A DNA stretch of 64,000 nt from Corinectria fuckeliana. Lineage: Eukaryota; Ascomycota; Sordariomycetes; Hypocreales; Nectriaceae. A program made the position numbers and the translations under genes. Below are positions 33,938 to 46,879 of this stretch, one piece after another (position 1 is the first letter of the stretch; each line of letters begins with the position of its first letter). The notes beneath the pieces are model-generated. The model was not told the origin of the DNA, made no database searches, and saw only the letters and a list, made by a program, of their open reading frames with translations. The DNA lies in contig WPDH01000241.1 of the NCBI GenBank assembly GCA_019137255.1, positions 2,745 through 66,744 of the forward strand. The letters are read 5' to 3'.

Positions 33938-35669
33938 AATCCGTCATACAAGTCCCGGCATAAGAAGGCGTCACGAAATTGACATTCTCTGCAAGATTGA
34001 GCTCTTTGATTGAATCATGCTTCACTGTTTACCAAGCACGTCGACCCTGCCTACCAACCCACCACAGCATGGTCGGACACACGGACGGGAGGGATAGTTG
34101 TAGCCCGTAGTCGAAGGGATATGGTAGGAGCAACTGTAGATAACGGGGACAGCAGACTGTAAGCCAGAATAGCAGGAGCCTAAGCAACTACGGCCCGCGG
34201 AGGTGCCTACCTACCTACTAGTAAGGGCCAAACGTACCTTACTTGTTAGGTAGCTTAGTTACCACCCTGACCTCTGAACATCTCTCCCATCGGCGGCGGA
34301 TGGGCTAGCGTGAAGTCCATGACTTCTAGGTCGCTGTGGTAGGCCCGGGAATGGCTATGTGACTCTCTGTTCGAAATGCCCGACACAATTGTGCCCATTG
34401 CATGCAGGTGGGATCATTTGCTCCGGTCAGAAGCTAGGATCCACGGCTGTCTTGATCAGGGCCGCGGTTGCTGCCTTTACCAAACATTGCGATGGAATTT
34501 GTTGCCTTGATCTAATTAGATCGCAGCTGGGGTTAGGACGTAGACTACCTAGATCATAGTGACTGCAGGTGCCTTCGTCAGGGCCTTCGTTAGGGCTATT
34601 AATGGTATGCCTGGCAAGGTCGTGCGCGTCGTCGCAACCTTCAAGTTTCAACCTACAGGACACGGGTACGAAGTGCGGATACTTCGTGCATACCACGGTA
34701 TCTGCTTAGGTACGTTTGTGGGACGCGGTACGAAGCAGCAATCTGCAATTATTGTAAAATTAGAACGAATAATACGCTACCCAGCCTCTGCCGCTGGCCA
34801 CTTCGAGGTTGGTTGTTGGACGTTTACGGGGGGGGGGGGGGGGGTTGGCCTNNTGGGGGGGGGGGGGGGGGGGGTTGGCCTGCCACGCCAAGCTGGTGAA
34901 CGAAGAAGGCTGGAACTAATTGCCAGGGGCCCCCAAGCACGGCTCGATGAGTGTCGCTCATTGATCACTGATCGCACTGCCCGCCTTTTGTCTCCTTGTA
35001 ATTGGCGTGTTACAGTGCGAATACACTGGAAGGCTCAGGCTGGACAGTCCCAAGGCGGTAGGCAGTACCTTGGTTGCTTGGTGTGGGCAAGGTTGGTCCC
35101 GGCGGGGCGTCAAGGTACCTTGAATCCTCACCTCATACTACGTTAGGTGCCGACCTCTCTCCCTCACTCACGGGCACTGGCACCTACCAACTAACGCACC
35201 GATTGTTGAGCATCCATCCCGGTAACCCAGCTCCATATCCGGCAGCCTGAGGCGTCTCACGAACATAGAAGCTCGTACAAAATACGAATACAGCAATGCT
35301 ACTAGGCTTCCAAGCTCCGGACTGCCAGTTTGCCAAGTTTACCGAGCAATATTGAGGTACCGGCCGACCTAGCAAGATACAACCCCCAACGTCCGCGACC
35401 CCAGCCAGACCTACTGTCACTCATTCAGGTCCCCGTCCCAGCAAGCGCTGCTGCTAACCAATTTCCCCGACAGCACTACCAACAGTGATGCTCCATGGTC
35501 TGCGGACACGCCATCGTCAGTGGCCGACCGTCTCTCGTTCCCGTCCACGTCGTCCACGACCCGCGTCTCTCTCCTCGAGCGCTTCCCACCGAGCGCTTCT
35601 CCTCCTCTCCGCCTCTGCCTACTACCCCTGAGGGCTATCCCGGGGCTCCTCCGTCACTACGTTGCCACC
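33938..35669. other. Intergenic region with poly-G gap
   Basis: About 1.7 kb with no supported gene. TAGGTA-type repeats occur at 34205-34250. A poly-G gap artefact sits at 34828-34881. From about 35420 on, the sequence is pyrimidine-rich and likely the PKH promoter/leader. Confidence 0.5.
34828..34881. other. Assembly gap with duplicated poly-G contig ends
   Basis: Two long G homopolymers, each followed by TTGGCCT, flank the nn at 34852-34853. The same end sequence on both sides suggests two contigs that overlap in a G run and were joined without merging. Confidence 0.8.
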
Positions 35670-38115
35670 ATGAACGGGGACCTGAGCCTCTCTCAGGCCC
35701 TGGGTGGCCTGCGCATCGCTAACCCTGACGATGCCGCCGAGGCCGCTTCTGCCTCCGCCTCCGCCTCCGCCTCCGCCTACACCTCTGCTTCTGCTTCTGC
35801 TTCTCACCCTACGACAGACCCCCTCGCCAACACCATCCGTCTCGATCCCGTCGATGCCAGTATCGAACCCATCCTCAACGACCCTCGACTCGCGCCGCTC
35901 ACCTGGCAGCCCGATGTGACACCTGAATCTAGTGCCAGCGACAACTTCCAGCAATCCCCTCAGCCCGACATGTCCAGATTGTCTTTCTATGGCCTGCCCA
36001 ACATCCCCGAGCCCGGCCCGGCCTATCCCACCCGCGAGCCTAGCCAGAGAGACCCTCAGTCGGCCTACAACTCGAGCCGTCAAGCACCTCTTCCACCCAC
36101 TGGTGGCCCATTGCCTCCTCGAAGGAGCTCCAGAGGCATGGGCGGTGGGTACTCGTCTGGTCCTAGCGGTTCCCAATCGAATCCCTCCTACAATGGCGAT
36201 GCACCGGTACCTGCCAGCAGCGAGGAATGGAAGGACCGTGGCGCCGCAGTAGGTGTCCGCCGGGAAGTCGACGCCACTGGCCGCACCGTTGTTCGACAGG
36301 TTAAGAAGGGCGTTCGTGACTTCAACTTCGGTCGCGTGCTTGGCGAAGGTTCCTACAGCAGTGTCTATCTCGCCACAGATCGCCAAACCCTCAAGGAGTA
36401 TGCCATCAAGGTGCTCGAGAAGAGACACATCATCAAGGAGAAGAAGATTAAATACGTCAACATCGAGAAGAACACCCTCAACCGCCTTACAGAGCACCCA
36501 GGCATTGTCCGCCTATACTACACCTTCCAAGACGAGACGTCCTTGTACTATGTGCTCGACCTGTGCAACGGCGGCGAGCTGTTGGGTGTACTGAAGAAGA
36601 CAGGCACATTCGACGTTGAGTGCTCCAGGTTCTACGGCGCTCAGATTCTCGATGCCATTGACTACATGCACTCACGAGGTGTTATCCATCGGGACCTGAA
36701 ACCAGAAAACGTTCTCCTTGACGATCAGATGAACATCAAGATCACAGACTTTGGAACCGCCAAGTTGCTGAAGGATCCCCGTGAGGCTAGGAATCCGGAC
36801 CCTACCGATCGTGGAGTACCTGACCCAGGGCAACCTGACGGCGAAGACGACAGTCGCGCGGCGTCCTTTGTGGGTACTGCCGAGTACGTGAGCCCCGAGC
36901 TCCTAACACACAAGAATGCCTGCAAGGCTAGTGATTTGTGGGCGTTTGGGTGCATAATCTATCAGTTGCTGGCCGGACGACCTCCGTTCAAGGGAGGTAG
37001 TGAGTATCTAACCTTCCAGAAGATTGTCAACCTCGAATACGATTTTCCTCCAGGATTCCCCCCTGCAGCACGGGATCTGGTGGAGCGGTGTCTCGTCCTT
37101 GACCCAGCCCGACGACTCACCATAGAGCACATCAAGAATCACGAATTCTTTGACGGCCAGCCGTTTGGTAAAGCGCTATGGAGGACCAAGGCGCCGAGGC
37201 TTCGCCCATATATCCCGCCCGCCCAAGAGCCAACCGTCATACAACTCAATGGCTTCTCTGGGACACCAAACCAAATCTCAAACTCAAGAGCCCCCCATTC
37301 ACAACAGACCAACCCTGCCAATGGAAGCAGCCGACCGTCACGGATTATTACCGAACTTCCTCCACCTACGCAACTGGATATTGAATGGTCACCTGTTCTT
37401 ACTAGAAATAACGAGCGCATTCTAAAATTGGGCGACTTGATGGTTGTATCAACACCCTTGCCCTCAAGTCCTCACGGCAAAGGTTCTGATGAGGGTCATA
37501 AGAAGCTGTCACGATTCTTTGGAGGCAGCACGACCAAAAAGCGACAGCGGTTAGTGATGATAACGTCTAGTGGTCGTATCGTGCTTGCTCCTGCAGGTGG
37601 GGACGAGAAGCGAGCAAAGCAGGAGATTTCACTCATGGCTCAAGATTGCTCATGGAGAAGTCAAAAGGATGCCAAGGGACAGATTGTCTGGTGTGTGGAT
37701 ACGGTAAGCTTTTTCACCCTTCAACGTGGCTGATTTGTTCCTAATATTTTGGTGATAGGGCGGACAACACTACACCTTTGAGGAAGTCAAATCTTCATCA
37801 CCTCCCCTTGAAGGTGGATCCTCGGCAGCAGCTGAATGGATCGAGTGCTTAGAACGAGCGAGGGATCTCGCCATGTCCCAAAGCATGCCTGCAGCTTACG
37901 CTGGCGACAACGGGTTTGCTGATATGTCATCAACGGTATCGAGCCCTGCTAGCACGCTTGGGGGCCGGGCCAACTACCCCGATAGCTTCGGTGTCGGTGA
38001 TCGACAAGGTCGCAATCATTTGAGTAAGAATCAGGGCAGCGCCGAAGATCCGGCGCCAAAAAGAAACCGTTTTAGCAAGAGACAGTCGAGGAGTGGACTG
38101 GGTTCCGCGTTTTGA
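35670..38115 (+). CDS. PKH1: PDK1-type Ser/Thr kinase with PH-like domain (Pkh1/2)
   Basis: Exons 35670-37703 and 37759-38115 (55-bp intron GTAAGC...GATAG) give 796 aa. The ATG at 35670 lies in a strong context (GCCACCATGA) and begins MNGDLSLSQALGGLRI; the frame stays open upstream without another ATG. An Ala/Ser repeat from GCCTCC units follows (~25-45). The kinase domain has GEGSYSSV (~223), AIK (~244), HRDLKPEN (~340), DFGTAK (~360) and the PDK1-style activation loop SFVGTAEYVSPE (~400). A ~30-residue Asp/Pro-rich insert precedes that loop. Residues ~570-720 (ERILKLGDLMV ... WIECLERARDL) look like a PH domain. Pkh kinases phosphorylate AGC kinases such as Ypk and Pkc1 in sphingolipid and cell-wall signalling. 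Confidence 0.93.
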
Positions 38116-39031
38116 AGAGGAACCAAGACAGGAGCAAAGCACAGGTAGACTTGACGGGTGAACGGTCGCTGAAGCTGTGAGAACTCATTTTCCCTGGACA
38201 TTTTGCCTCTTACCTATCACATTCAGTACAGTCATGGGCATTGGCAGCGAGGCGCACTACTGTGGAGTTTCATTTCTTCTGAAAGGTGGTGGACATATTT
38301 CTTGGTGCATTTTCAAGCATTGGAAAGGGGCATGGCAGTCGCAGGGACTGGATGCCACCGGCACAACGAAGTGTAGCAGACTGGACATCTCCCGAGCGTG
38401 CACTGGCAACTTGGGCCTCTGTCGTATTCTTACACAGTCCGACGCAAAAAGGTGGACATGTACTATCTGCATACTCGGAACATTGGAGCACTTGTTACGT
38501 ATCAACTGCGGTATTTCTAGGCCTTGAAAACCAAACTCAAGGATCATAGCTCACGCAAGAGATGGTGATTAAAGGCTGGAGGGTTGTCATATATTGGACA
38601 GGACTGGGCAGAATTGGGCGGAACTGAGCAGGATGAGATGGACAGGAAGACTGCCAGTTACTCTCTCAACCTCAAACTTCCCATCAACATACCCAAGTAT
38701 CTTCGAATAGGTGATGTCCTGCACAGGGCTATAGTCACGCAATTGCACAACTGAGACCTTGTGATCTTGGGTAACAAGGTTGCCGTACCGAAAGCATTGA
38801 ATTCGCTGGACCTCATCTTTATCGCGTGGAATGTAAGCGCGCTCCCTTATCTTATCGGTGGTGTATCAGCTGTACTTAAACACGTGACCTGTGTTTGAGG
38901 ATTAGCGTTTTCCCGAGGCGCAGGGCAGTGATGCGACGCGACACGCCCATCCTTAAACTTCCTACGCTGAAGCGACCCCCAACGGCGGCTGCGATTGATC
39001 CCTGCTTAAAAATCGCAAACCTCCTTCGAAG
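38116..39031. other. Intergenic region PKH to SNF12
   Basis: About 900 bp between two plus-strand genes, holding the PKH 3' flank and SNF12 promoter. Frames in 38177-38550 overlap on both strands and look non-coding. Confidence 0.5.
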
Positions 39032-40698
39032 ATGCAGCAGCAGTACCGTTCTTATGCGCAACAGGTGCCGCAGAGGTCGCCTCATGCGACGAATCAGCGG
39101 CGAGGCGGAATCGGTAATCCGCGACTTCAACCAGGGCGCCGTGAACCCACATGCTAACAACCGTCGTTTATCTAGGGCCCATGATGTCGTCAGGACCCCA
39201 TCCCTCTGTCCCTCTTACCCAGGCACAGCTAGCCCAGCAACAACAAGCTCAGGCTCACGCCAGCGAGCTCGCAAAGAGACGCAGCCGCAAGCCTACCGAC
39301 AAGAACATGCCCGAGGGCGTCGAAGACAGCATTGTTGACACCGAGGGCGTCCAGCGGTACAAGGACTTGAAGGACGTTGAACGCCGTTTGGATGCTACTA
39401 TGACGCGCAAGCGGCTCGACATCGTGGACAGCGCGAGTCGCACTGCCAAGGTGGGTTGCCTGTTTCAGCTTTCAGACACAGCATGCTGATGAGGCCCTTC
39501 AACCAGCGATACAAGACCCTTCGGGTTTGGATTAGCAACACGGTCGAGGATCAGATTTGGCAAAGTAACGCGCTCAATGTTGATGCCTTCGATTTTGCTC
39601 CTAGCATGGATGCCTCGTATCGCGTCAAGATTGAGGGCCGCTTGCTCGAGGACGAGGATGAGAAGGACGGTCTAGCTGGAGAGGGCGGGCCTGTGGAAAA
39701 GGCGGAACAGGACGGCGCAGGCCCTTCGCCAAAAAAGGCCAAGACACAAAAGCACCGGTTCTCGCACTTCTTCAAGGCCCTGACCGTCGACTTTGACCGC
39801 TCACGATTCCGAAACGGTGCCGAACAGACGGTGGAGTGGAAGAAGCCGGATCCTGCGTCCAGGAACCAGCCCAACGCCAATTTGCCCGCCGCGGCTGACT
39901 TCGACGAGCTCACATTCAAGCGCAATGGAGACGAGAACTCCAGCATTACCATCAACCTGCATCGACAAGAGTCTCCCGAAACGTATCAACTGAGCCCAGA
40001 GCTTGCCGAGGTGGTCGACATGCCCGAGGCAACACAGCAAGAAGCCGTGATGGGGCTGTGGGAATACATAAAGGTCTTAGGTCTCCAGGAAGACGAGGAG
40101 AGGCGCAATTTCCGTTGCGACGAGCTGCTGAAGAAGGCTGGTTTCATTTACCCACTAGTTCTAGGCCACACTAACTCTCCTCCAGGTTGTAAAACGCGGT
40201 GATGTTGGATATATCCCGATGCTTAACGAATATGTCACCCAGCATCTTCGTCCTCTGCCTCCCATCAGCCTTCCTTACACTATCCGGATCGACCAGGAGT
40301 TCCACAAAGACCCCCAACCGACTATTTACGATATTCAGGTTTCGGTGGAAGACTCTTTCCGAGACTCACTGCTACCCCTCATCAACAACCCACAGTATGC
40401 TGCCATGCTTAAGGATGTGACGGCTCTCGATGACCAGTTGGCACGGGTCATCCAGGCCGTCGCCGTTTCCAAGGCCAAGCACTCCTTCTTCACTTCACTC
40501 AGTGAAGACCCAGCCAACTTCGTCAAGAACTGGCTGAGCTCGCAGAAGAGGGATCTCGAAGTGATCATGGGAGAAGCCTCAAGAGGCGGCGGTGAACATG
40601 CCTCCGGTGACGAATGGCGCCGGGGCGGCAAAGACAGCGTGTGGACCACACAGAATGCCCGCGAGAGCGTTAATGTCTTGCTCTCCAAGCAACGCTGA
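39032..40698 (+). CDS. SNF12: SWI/SNF and RSC subunit, SWIB domain (BAF60 family)
   Basis: Exons 39032-39113, 39176-39450, 39507-40136 and 40186-40698 give 499 aa. Start is MQQQYRSYAQQ. The body matches Snf12/Rsc6/SMARCD: a helical YKTLRVWISNTVEDQ segment, an acidic Lys/Glu-rich linker, then the SWIB domain (LSPELAEVVDM ... LWEYIKVLGLQ ... RNFRCDELLKK-VVKRGDVGYIP). Splice junctions restore this conserved domain exactly. The third intron (40137-40185, 49 nt) begins GC rather than GT; it has an ACTAAC branch point and CCAG acceptor, so a GC-AG intron is likely. Yeast has two paralogues (Snf12, Rsc6); filamentous fungi usually have one, so the symbol stands for both. Confidence 0.93.
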
Positions 40699-41133
40699 TG
40701 TGAGGCGGATGCTCTTAGTCCATTCTTGGCGGGGACATCTAGGAGTAAGGATTATGAGTCAATTTGACCCAAGTGTGTAGGACTCTATTGGCGTTGGCTG
40801 GGAGCGCGTCTGATGTACAATAATAATACCATGGGCCAGAACGTTGGTACGGTCAGGGAACTCCCCAGTAGAATTGTAAGAGTTTCTCCCGCTTATTCCT
40901 GTGAAGACCTGTGTTTCCAAAAGAACAAAAGCAAAGATTCCATGACTTCGTGATGATCCTGATGTGAAAACGCCCCATCCATAGGACCAAGTTGACGCTC
41001 GATCAAGAGAGAAAAAAGACAACGCTGATATGCGTGACCTATCGTGGCTGGCAGGTAGGTAGAGACATGGCGAGGAAAGGTCTCTAAAAAGCTTGTTTAT
41101 GGCAAGCAGTTGGCCTCCTTAGCCACCTACTTA
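40699..41133. other. Convergent 3' flanks, SNF12 and HYM1
   Basis: About 435 bp between opposed stop codons; presumed 3' UTRs. A GGTAGGTA motif sits at 41054-41061. No gene seen. Confidence 0.5.
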
Positions 41134-42446
41134 TTACCGCTGGGGCGGGACCGGAACTACTGGCATGTTGCGAATTTGCTTGATCAAAAATTCTCTCTCA
41201 TCAATGAACTGCTCATCATCGGTGCGATCCTCGAGAAAGTGGGATAGAAAGGCGAGGAGCTTTTCGCGGTTCATGAGAAGGATTTTCTGGACGGCGATGG
41301 ACTTGTGAGGATTCGCAACGAATACCTTGAAGACGTGGAAGCCTTCGTACTGGACCATTTTCCTGTCGTCGCGTAGCAGATTCATGCAGATTTTAAGGTG
41401 CTCGCCACGATCGACGTAGGCGGTCATGACGCTGTAGTTGGATCGGTCCAACAGGATCTCGCCAAGGAGCTTGATGGATTGGCGCTTGGTAACGTAGCTG
41501 TTGGACTGAACTAGGATGTTGTTGTACTTGTCGAAGAAGAGATCGAAATTGGCAGATAGATATCTGGGGACTAGCTCCTTGTGTCGTGTGAGGAGCTCCT
41601 AGGAGCAAATGAGCCAGTGTTCTCTTTGATAAGGGAAGCATCCTGTTCTATCTTACCCGGAAGGTGGTGAAGGCGTCGGCAGCAACCTCAAATGAGCTCT
41701 TGTCGACCCAATCAAAGAATCTCCAAAAGACACCCCGGCCACTCTGGGGGCGATCACGATCGATGGCATTGAGACCCTTAGAACTGGACCCGGGCTCGTC
41801 TCCATCATCATACAGAATAATGGCGGCAGCAGCTTCATTCTTAAGCAGCTCTCGGAGGACGGAGCCAGCGGGTGTGGCACTTTCTTTGTGGTCATATCCG
41901 CGGCACAACTCGACGAGGACCTGTGGCCGGTTGCAGACAACGTATGACAGGGCGATGGGGTCGCTCTTGGGGGCAGCGGTGGCAGGACGGAAGCGAAATA
42001 CGTATGAGAAAATGACCTGTGTGTCCTTGCGGGACTCGAAGGGAAGGCGGAAGAGATTGACGGCGAGGAGGTGGAGGAGATCTTCGTCGATCAGACCGGT
42101 GACGAGCTGGTAGATTTGCTCTGGGGAGCTATCGGCCTCTTAGATCTGTGTCAGTCGTTGTCTGAGGACGGAAGAAAGGGTCAGGAAAGGGGGCTAGGCA
42201 GAATTGGAGAGAAGGGGGGGGGTATTGTACCGTGGGTCCCTTGGAGAATGACCTTCATTTGACTCAGAACCCGGGCGAGCTCTTCTGCCTGCAATGTTCA
42301 ATTAGCCTTCGGGGCGAGTTACGGCATACTGGGGTGACGACCTTGGAGGCGCCGTTGGGGCCTTCGAGCTTTAATATGTGTTCGCGCGCCTGCTTAGGCA
42401 AGTCGGTGACGGTCCGTGTCCGGGCTCTACCGAATAAGAAGGACAT
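41134..42446 (-). CDS. HYM1: MO25-family scaffold protein Hym1
   Basis: Exons on the minus strand: 42446-42342, 42288-42231, 42138-41657 and 41598-41134, giving 369 aa. The start MSFLFGRARTRT and the segments LPKQAREHILKLEG, LARVLSQMKVILQGT, YVVCNRPQVLVELCRGYDHKE, FEVAADAFTTFRELLTRHKELV and FDLFFDKYNNILVQSNSYVTKRQSIKLLGEILLDR follow MO25 orthologues in order. All four joins keep frame. MO25/Hym1 is an armadillo-like scaffold that activates GCK-type kinases in the RAM/MOR network, controlling polarity and cell separation. Intron signals: GTCGTC...TTGCAG, GTACAA...CTAAG, GTAAGA...CCTAG. Length is a little above the usual ~340 residues. Confidence 0.95.
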
Positions 42447-43369
42447 GGTTGTGAGTTGTGTCGCGTCGAATAGAGGTACACCACCTAGGCCCTTATGGCA
42501 CAAGAGAGCAGGCGGCCACCGAAGAGCTCTCGGAATCGTGTGATGCGTTGTTGTGAGACGACGGGGTGGAAGTTGAACCAGTTCGAGACTTGGGGGTTGT
42601 AAGGTCGGGCGGGCAGCTCCAGCGGGTGGAGTGTACGGACAGCAAAAACAGGAGACGGGTTCAAGTCGTTTCGGGTTCTAAGGGATGAGGAACGTCGGGG
42701 GAACTGAGGTGTAGCCAAGCGGGATATGTTAAGTTGAGTACGTGTAGACTAAGTGTAGGTTGAATAATGGGACAATCAGCCAGCTGGGTGGGTTGTTTGT
42801 TTGGTTACTTGGAGAGCCGGGAGCGACATGGCGCACGCGCCATGGAGGTAACCAGTCCACTAGACTAGCAGGTATCTACTACCTGCTAGCCCCAGCTGTC
42901 GTGGTACTAATGCTGGTACTTTTTACTTACTCGACTGCTGAGACTGGTGCGAGTTGGATGGGCCTGGGATTCGATGCATGTCACTTCGTACCCGCACATC
43001 CCTCCCACCAAAGCCATCCGCGACGAGCGATGGCGGGGCACACTTTTCCCCCCACCTCACCTTGACTCACCCACCACTCATCCTACCATCGCGAGGCGTC
43101 CTTTCCCTACAACCCTGCCCTTCCGCAAAATACTCCTTGGAAGCTGGGGGACCTATTAGTTTCTAAGCTTCTCGCATTCTGACCAGACCTACCTGGTGAC
43201 AGAAATCCAGCGTGAGTTAAGCACGGGTTTTGATCTGCTCTGCTCTACCTCCTCTGCCCGTCCCCTCTCAAGCTTGCTTCCATTCTAGCTCCTCCCCCCT
43301 CTATCTCCGTGTCGGTTGCTTGTGGGTTGGTTTCAGCTAATTTTGAGTCCCCTCGCAGCTACCGCCATC
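42447..43369. promoter_or_regulatory. Divergent promoter region HYM1 / ILS1
   Basis: About 920 bp between divergent start codons. The ILS1-proximal 150 bp is strongly pyrimidine-rich (43230-43310), typical of fungal housekeeping leaders. No coding sequence supported. Confidence 0.45.
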
Positions 43370-46300
43370 ATGTCCATCGACTTCCCCAAGGAAGAGGAAG
43401 CGACCATCGAGCGATGGCGCGAGATCGACGCCTTCCGCCGTCAGGTTCGTCTCCCCTCCACTATCCCGCTTCCCTCTCGCTCCTATTATCGCTCTGTCGT
43501 CGCTGGGCAGAAACACCTTTCTAACTGTAACTTTGCACTAGGTTGAGCTCTCCGAGGGCCGGCCGCGATACACCTTCTACGATGGACCTCCCTTCGCAAC
43601 TGGATTGCCCCATTATGGCCATCTTTTGGCCTCCACTATCAAGGATGTCATCCCGCGGTATTGGTCGATGAAGGGATTCCATGTCGAGCGCCGCTTCGGC
43701 TGGGACACTCATGGCCTGCCCATCGAACACGAGATTGACAAGAAGCTTGGAATTTCCGGAAAGGCTGCCGTCATGGAACTCGGTATCGCCAAGTACAACG
43801 AAGAATGCCGCGCTATCGTCATGCGCTACGCATCTGAATGGCGCGAAACCATCGAGCGTCTTGGACGCTGGATTGACTTCGACAACGACTACAAGGTGCT
43901 TGATCTCCCATTTCTATCCCATTGAAATAAGACTGACTCATCATCACCTTCATAGACCATGGATCCCAGGTTCATGGAATCCGAGTGGTGGGTCTTCAAG
44001 CAGCTCTTCGACAAGGGTCAGGTCTACCAAGGCCACCGCGTGATGCCTTACTCGACTGTTCTCACCACCGCGCTGAGCAACTTCGAGGCCAACCAGAACT
44101 ACCAGGACGTTACAGACCCTGCCGTTGTCGTGTCCTTCCCTCTCGTGGATGATCCCAACACCAACCTCCTGGCCTGGACGACCACGCCATGGACCCTGCC
44201 CTCACATCTTGGTCTCGCTGCCCATCCTGACTTCGAGTACGTCAAGATTCTCGATGAAAAATCGGGCAAAAATTATATTCTCTTGGAAAAGCTTATTGGA
44301 ACCGTTTACAAGGATCCCAAGAAGGCCAAGTTCACCATCGTTAGTAAGCTGAAAGGCAAGGATATGCTTGGGTGGAAGTACCTGCCTCCCTTTGATTACT
44401 ACTACGAGGAATTCAAGGAATTTGCCTTCAAGGTCCTGAACGCTGAATACGTGACGGCAGACAGTGGCGTTGGAATCGTTCATCAGGCTCCTGCCTTTGG
44501 TGAGGATGATTACAATGTCGCTGTGGCTGCAGGCGTCATCAACGAAAATCGCCCACCCCCGGACCCCGTCAATGATACGGGACATTTCTCGTCTCGTATT
44601 ACTGATTTCGCGGGAATGCATGTCAAGGAGGCGGACAAGCACATCATCAAATATCTCAAAGGAACTGGCCGTATCGTTACCGAGTCACAGCTTAGGCATT
44701 CGTACCCTATGTGCCCACGCTCTGATACTCCCCTGATCTACAAGGCCGTCCCATCCTGGTTCATCCGCATTCCAGACATCATCCCGGACATGCTCAAGAA
44801 CATTGAGGGTACCCACTGGGTGCCCAATTCCGTCAAGGAGAAAAGATTTGCCAGCTGGATCGCCAATGCACGAGACTGGAACGTTAGCCGTAACCGATAC
44901 TGGGGAACTCCGATTCCCCTTTGGGTCAGCGAGGATTTAGAGGAGAAAGTGTGCATCGGTAGTGTCGCTGAACTGCGCGAGCTAAGTGGATACGAGGGAG
45001 ACCTTTCGGACCTTCATCGTGACAAGATTGATCACATCACCATTCCGAGCAAGACGGGCAAGGGCCAGTTGAAGCGTATTGACGAGGTGTTTGACTGCTG
45101 GTTCGAATCCGGCAGCATGCCTTACGCCAGCCAACACTATCCCTTTGAGAATGTCGACAAGTTTAACGAATCCTTCCCTGGAGACTTCATTGCTGAGGGG
45201 CTTGATCAGACTCGAGGCTGGTTCTATACTCTACTTGTGCTGGGCACCCATCTCTTTGGATGTTCTCCCTTCAAGAACTGTGTTGTCAATGGTATAGTTC
45301 TTGCAGAAGATGGTAAGAAGATGTCGAAGCGACTCAAGAACTTCCCCGACCCCAAGATCGTCCTCTCCAAGTACGGTTCGGACGCTCTGCGTCTCTACCT
45401 CATCAGCTCCCCTGTCGTCCGCGCCGAACCTCTGCGATTCAAAGAGTCCGGTGTAAAGGAAGTTGTGCAGAAGGTGCTCCTGCCTCTGTGGAACAGCTAC
45501 AAGTTCTTCGAGGGCCAGGTCGCACTTTTGAAGAAGGTGGAAAATGTTGACTACGAGTGGGATCCAAGCATGGAGTCCAGCAACACCAACGTTATGGATC
45601 GGTGGATCCTGGCAAGCTGTCAGAGTTTGTTGCAGTTTGTCAATGATGAAATGAAAGGTATGAAGATCAGTTCAAGACTTGGCTAAGAGCGCCGCTAACA
45701 CGACTTGAACAGGCTACCGACTCTACACCGTCGTTCCTCGGCTCCTCGGACTCATTGACAACACGACCAATTGGTACATTCGATTCAACCGAAAGCGACT
45801 CAAGGGCGAGAATGGTCTCAACGATACTTTGCATGCGCTCAATGCTCTCTTTGAGGTGCTCTTTACTCTGTGCCGTGGGCTAGCTCCCTTTACTCCTTTT
45901 CTCACCGACGAGATTTACCAGAAGCTCCTGCCCCACATCCCAAAGGAGCTGCAAGGAGAGGACGCCCGAAGCGTGCACTTCCTTTCCTTCCCGGACGTCC
46001 GACAGGAACTCTTTGATGCCGACGTTGAGCGCCGAGTAGGACGCATGCAGAAGGTCATCGAGCTTGCCCGAGTATCGCGTGAGCGCCGTACGATTGGCCT
46101 CAAGACTCCTCTCAAAACCCTGGTGGTGCTTCATCATGACCCTCAGTACTTGGAGGATGTCAAGTCACTAGAATCGTACATCACTGAAGAGCTGAACGTT
46201 CGGGACCTGGTGCTCTCCGGTGATGAAGCCAAGTACAACGTCCAGTACAGCGTCACCGCCGATTGGCCGGTGCTGGGCAAAAAGTTGAAGAAGGACATGA

Positions 46301-46797
46301 TCCGTGTGAAGAAGGCCCTCCCCGGCCTGAAGAGCGAGCAAGTGCAAGACTATGTGCGAGAGAAGCACATCCTTGTGGACGGCATCCGCCTGGAGGAAGG
46401 CGACCTCGTTGTGCGCCGTGGTGTCTTGGAAGATGAATCATCCAAGAACCTGGAGACTAACACGGATAGCGATGTCCTCACGATCCTAGACACTGAGCTG
46501 CATCCCGAGTTAGCTCAAGAGGGCGTAGCTCGTGAGGTTATCAACCGAGTACAGCGGCTCCGAAAGAAGGCTTGTCTGAAGCCGACGGACGACGTTAAGA
46601 TGGAGTACCGGGTCATTTCGGACCCTGAAAACGTGGGGTTGGAGGTTGTTTTCACGTCGCAATCGGCAGCCTTTGAGAAGGCACTGCGACGCCCTCTAGA
46701 GAAGGTGGGCGAGGAACAACAGGGAGAGTCCGTCATTGCGGAAGAGGAGCAGGAGATACAGCAGGCGACTTTCTTGCTGCGCCTATTGAAGCTGTGA
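43370..46797 (+). CDS. ILS1: Isoleucyl-tRNA synthetase, cytoplasmic
   Basis: Exons 43370-43444, 43542-43895, 43956-45657 and 45713-46797 give 1071 aa, matching cytosolic IleRS (about 1070). The class I HIGH motif is HYGH (49-52) in PPFATGLPHYGH, and KMSKR lies near residue 597. DGPPFATG, GWDTHGLPIE and the editing-domain WTTTPWTLPSHL segment are all present. The start MSIDFPKEEE is typical. The C-terminal part, with an anticodon-binding helical bundle (VMDRWILASCQSLL, NTTNWYIRFNRKRLKG), is complete. It charges tRNA-Ile. No targeting peptide is seen. The last intron is GTATGA...AACAG with phase 1. Confidence 0.97.
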
Positions 46798-46879
46798 TTG
46801 CTAGGTCTAGAAAAGTAGAAACGACATTGGGTGGATGACTGCAATGTAGAACAGGGTCTTTGCGGATATAAGTAGCTTC

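Noticed and set aside
34559..35146. 195-codon plus-strand frame crossing the poly-G gap
   Set aside because: It runs through the homopolymer and N bases, giving poly-Gly, and matches nothing known.
35520..35669. Upstream in-frame extension of the PKH kinase
   Set aside because: It begins with GTG, is Ser/Pro/Leu-rich leader-like sequence, and the ATG at 35670 has a strong context and a conserved start.
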